This document shows, in pieces, positions 5,933-6,164 of a stretch of 6,164 nt of DNA. Made by a program: the position numbers and the translations under genes. The notes under the pieces are model-generated. The model did not search any database, was not told the DNA's origin, and was given only the letters and a program-made list of their open reading frames with translations. Source of the DNA: JALONO01 sp038209965 (GTDB taxonomy: Bacteria > Bacteroidota > Bacteroidia > Cytophagales > Thermoflexibacteraceae); NCBI GenBank assembly GCA_038209965.1, contig JBBQXF010000179.1, positions 1 to 6,164 of the forward strand, read 5' to 3'. Position 1 is the stretch's first letter; every line of letters starts with the position of its first letter.

Positions 5933-5941
5933 TTATTTTTA
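5911..5941 (+). promoter_or_regulatory. Candidate gldE promoter
   Basis: TTG at 5911-5913 and TATTTTTA at 5934-5941 are 20 bases apart; the second differs from TAnnTTTG only in the last base. It lies in the AT-rich stretch between the ssb terminator and gldE, where a new promoter would be needed. A weaker alternative is TATATTGT at 5967-5974. Confidence 0.35.
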
Positions 5942-5995
5942 TAGCATATTGCAAAATCACTTTTATTATATTGTTTAGGATTAATCCCCACGACT

Positions 5996-6164
5996 TTGGA
6001 AGACGGCCCTACGGACAGTTTGAACTGGCTAGCCACAATTTTACTCATGGAAGGCAACTGGTTCATCTACTCCACCGAGGGAGTAGTGATTATCGTGCTC
6101 CTCTTTTGTTCTGCCCTCGTCTCGGGCTCTGAAGTAGCTTATTTTTCCCTCTCCCCCAAACAGA
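5996..6164 (+). CDS. gldE: GldE, gliding-motility-associated CNNM/CBS-type membrane protein, N-terminal part (partial)
   Basis: An open frame runs off the right edge. The visible end contains a membrane segment (VVIIVLLFCSALV) and then SGSEVAYFSLSPKQ, the hallmark of the DUF21/CNNM transmembrane domain as found in GldE, a protein of this kind with CBS domains needed for gliding/T9SS function in flavobacteria. Its position directly after ssb is the usual one for gldE. The start is uncertain. The frame is open from a TAG at 5942-5944, and the only ATG is at 6047, which leaves a short N-terminus of 22 residues before the motif. I prefer TTG at 5996 because it gives MEDGPTDSLNWLATILL, similar in shape to the short acidic, proline-containing start I recall for GldE homologues. 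TTG at 6020 is a third option. Family assignment is good; the start is about even. Confidence 0.75.
   Translation, partial: MEDGPTDSLNWLATILLMEGNWFIYSTEGVVIIVLLFCSALVSGSEVAYFSLSPKQ

Noticed and set aside
5872..6132. 86-codon open frame between ssb and gldE as a separate small membrane protein
   Set aside because: It starts inside the ssb terminator stem-loop, and its second half overlaps the gldE frame that carries a conserved family motif.

Overview
The window looks like chromosomal DNA of a Bacteroidota bacterium, most likely Cytophagales-like, though the class is inferred. Four things support this. The gene order HU - (TPR protein) - small basic protein - rng - mutY - ssb - gldE is a known Bacteroidota neighbourhood. 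GldE belongs to the Bacteroidota gliding/type 9 secretion gene set. Several upstream regions carry the Bacteroidota -7 promoter element TAnnTTTG. Convincing Shine-Dalgarno sequences are missing in front of most genes. GC content is mixed: hand counts of 60-base blocks range from about 37% inside rng to 70-75% inside the minus-strand gene and the 3' part of mutY.

Layout. 2-145 is the 3' end of tatC (Sec-independent protein export). 146-272 is a promoter region with a near-consensus Bacteroidota promoter and an 8+8 bp dyad. 273-602 is an HU-type DNA-binding protein starting at GTG. It overlaps by 11 bp a membrane-anchored TPR protein (592-1473). 1531-1620 encodes a 29-residue, extremely basic protein of the bS22/mS38 (AURKAIP1/COX24) type. 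1648-3201 is ribonuclease G (rng). A hairpin at 3216-3244 can terminate transcription from both sides. 3243-4130 (minus strand) is a DUF5829-like protein that I read as a two-module VOC/glyoxalase-type fold with a possible 2-His/2-Glu metal site. 4193-5308 is mutY (adenine glycosylase), 5358-5831 is ssb, followed by a strong terminator at 5858-5897. An AT-rich leader with a second dyad precedes the start of gldE, which runs off the window.

How the genes fit together. HU, MutY and SSB act in chromosome organisation, repair and replication. RNase G and the 29-residue ribosomal-type protein act in RNA processing and translation. TatC and GldE belong to the cell envelope. The grouping is a conserved housekeeping neighbourhood rather than one pathway. 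The minus-strand gene between rng and mutY is the least expected element. I do not see a mobile element, CRISPR array, toxin-antitoxin module, tRNA or rRNA, and nothing here is clearly a new multi-gene system. The most useful second looks are the VOC-like gene, the 29-residue protein, and the two dyads that overlap predicted promoters.
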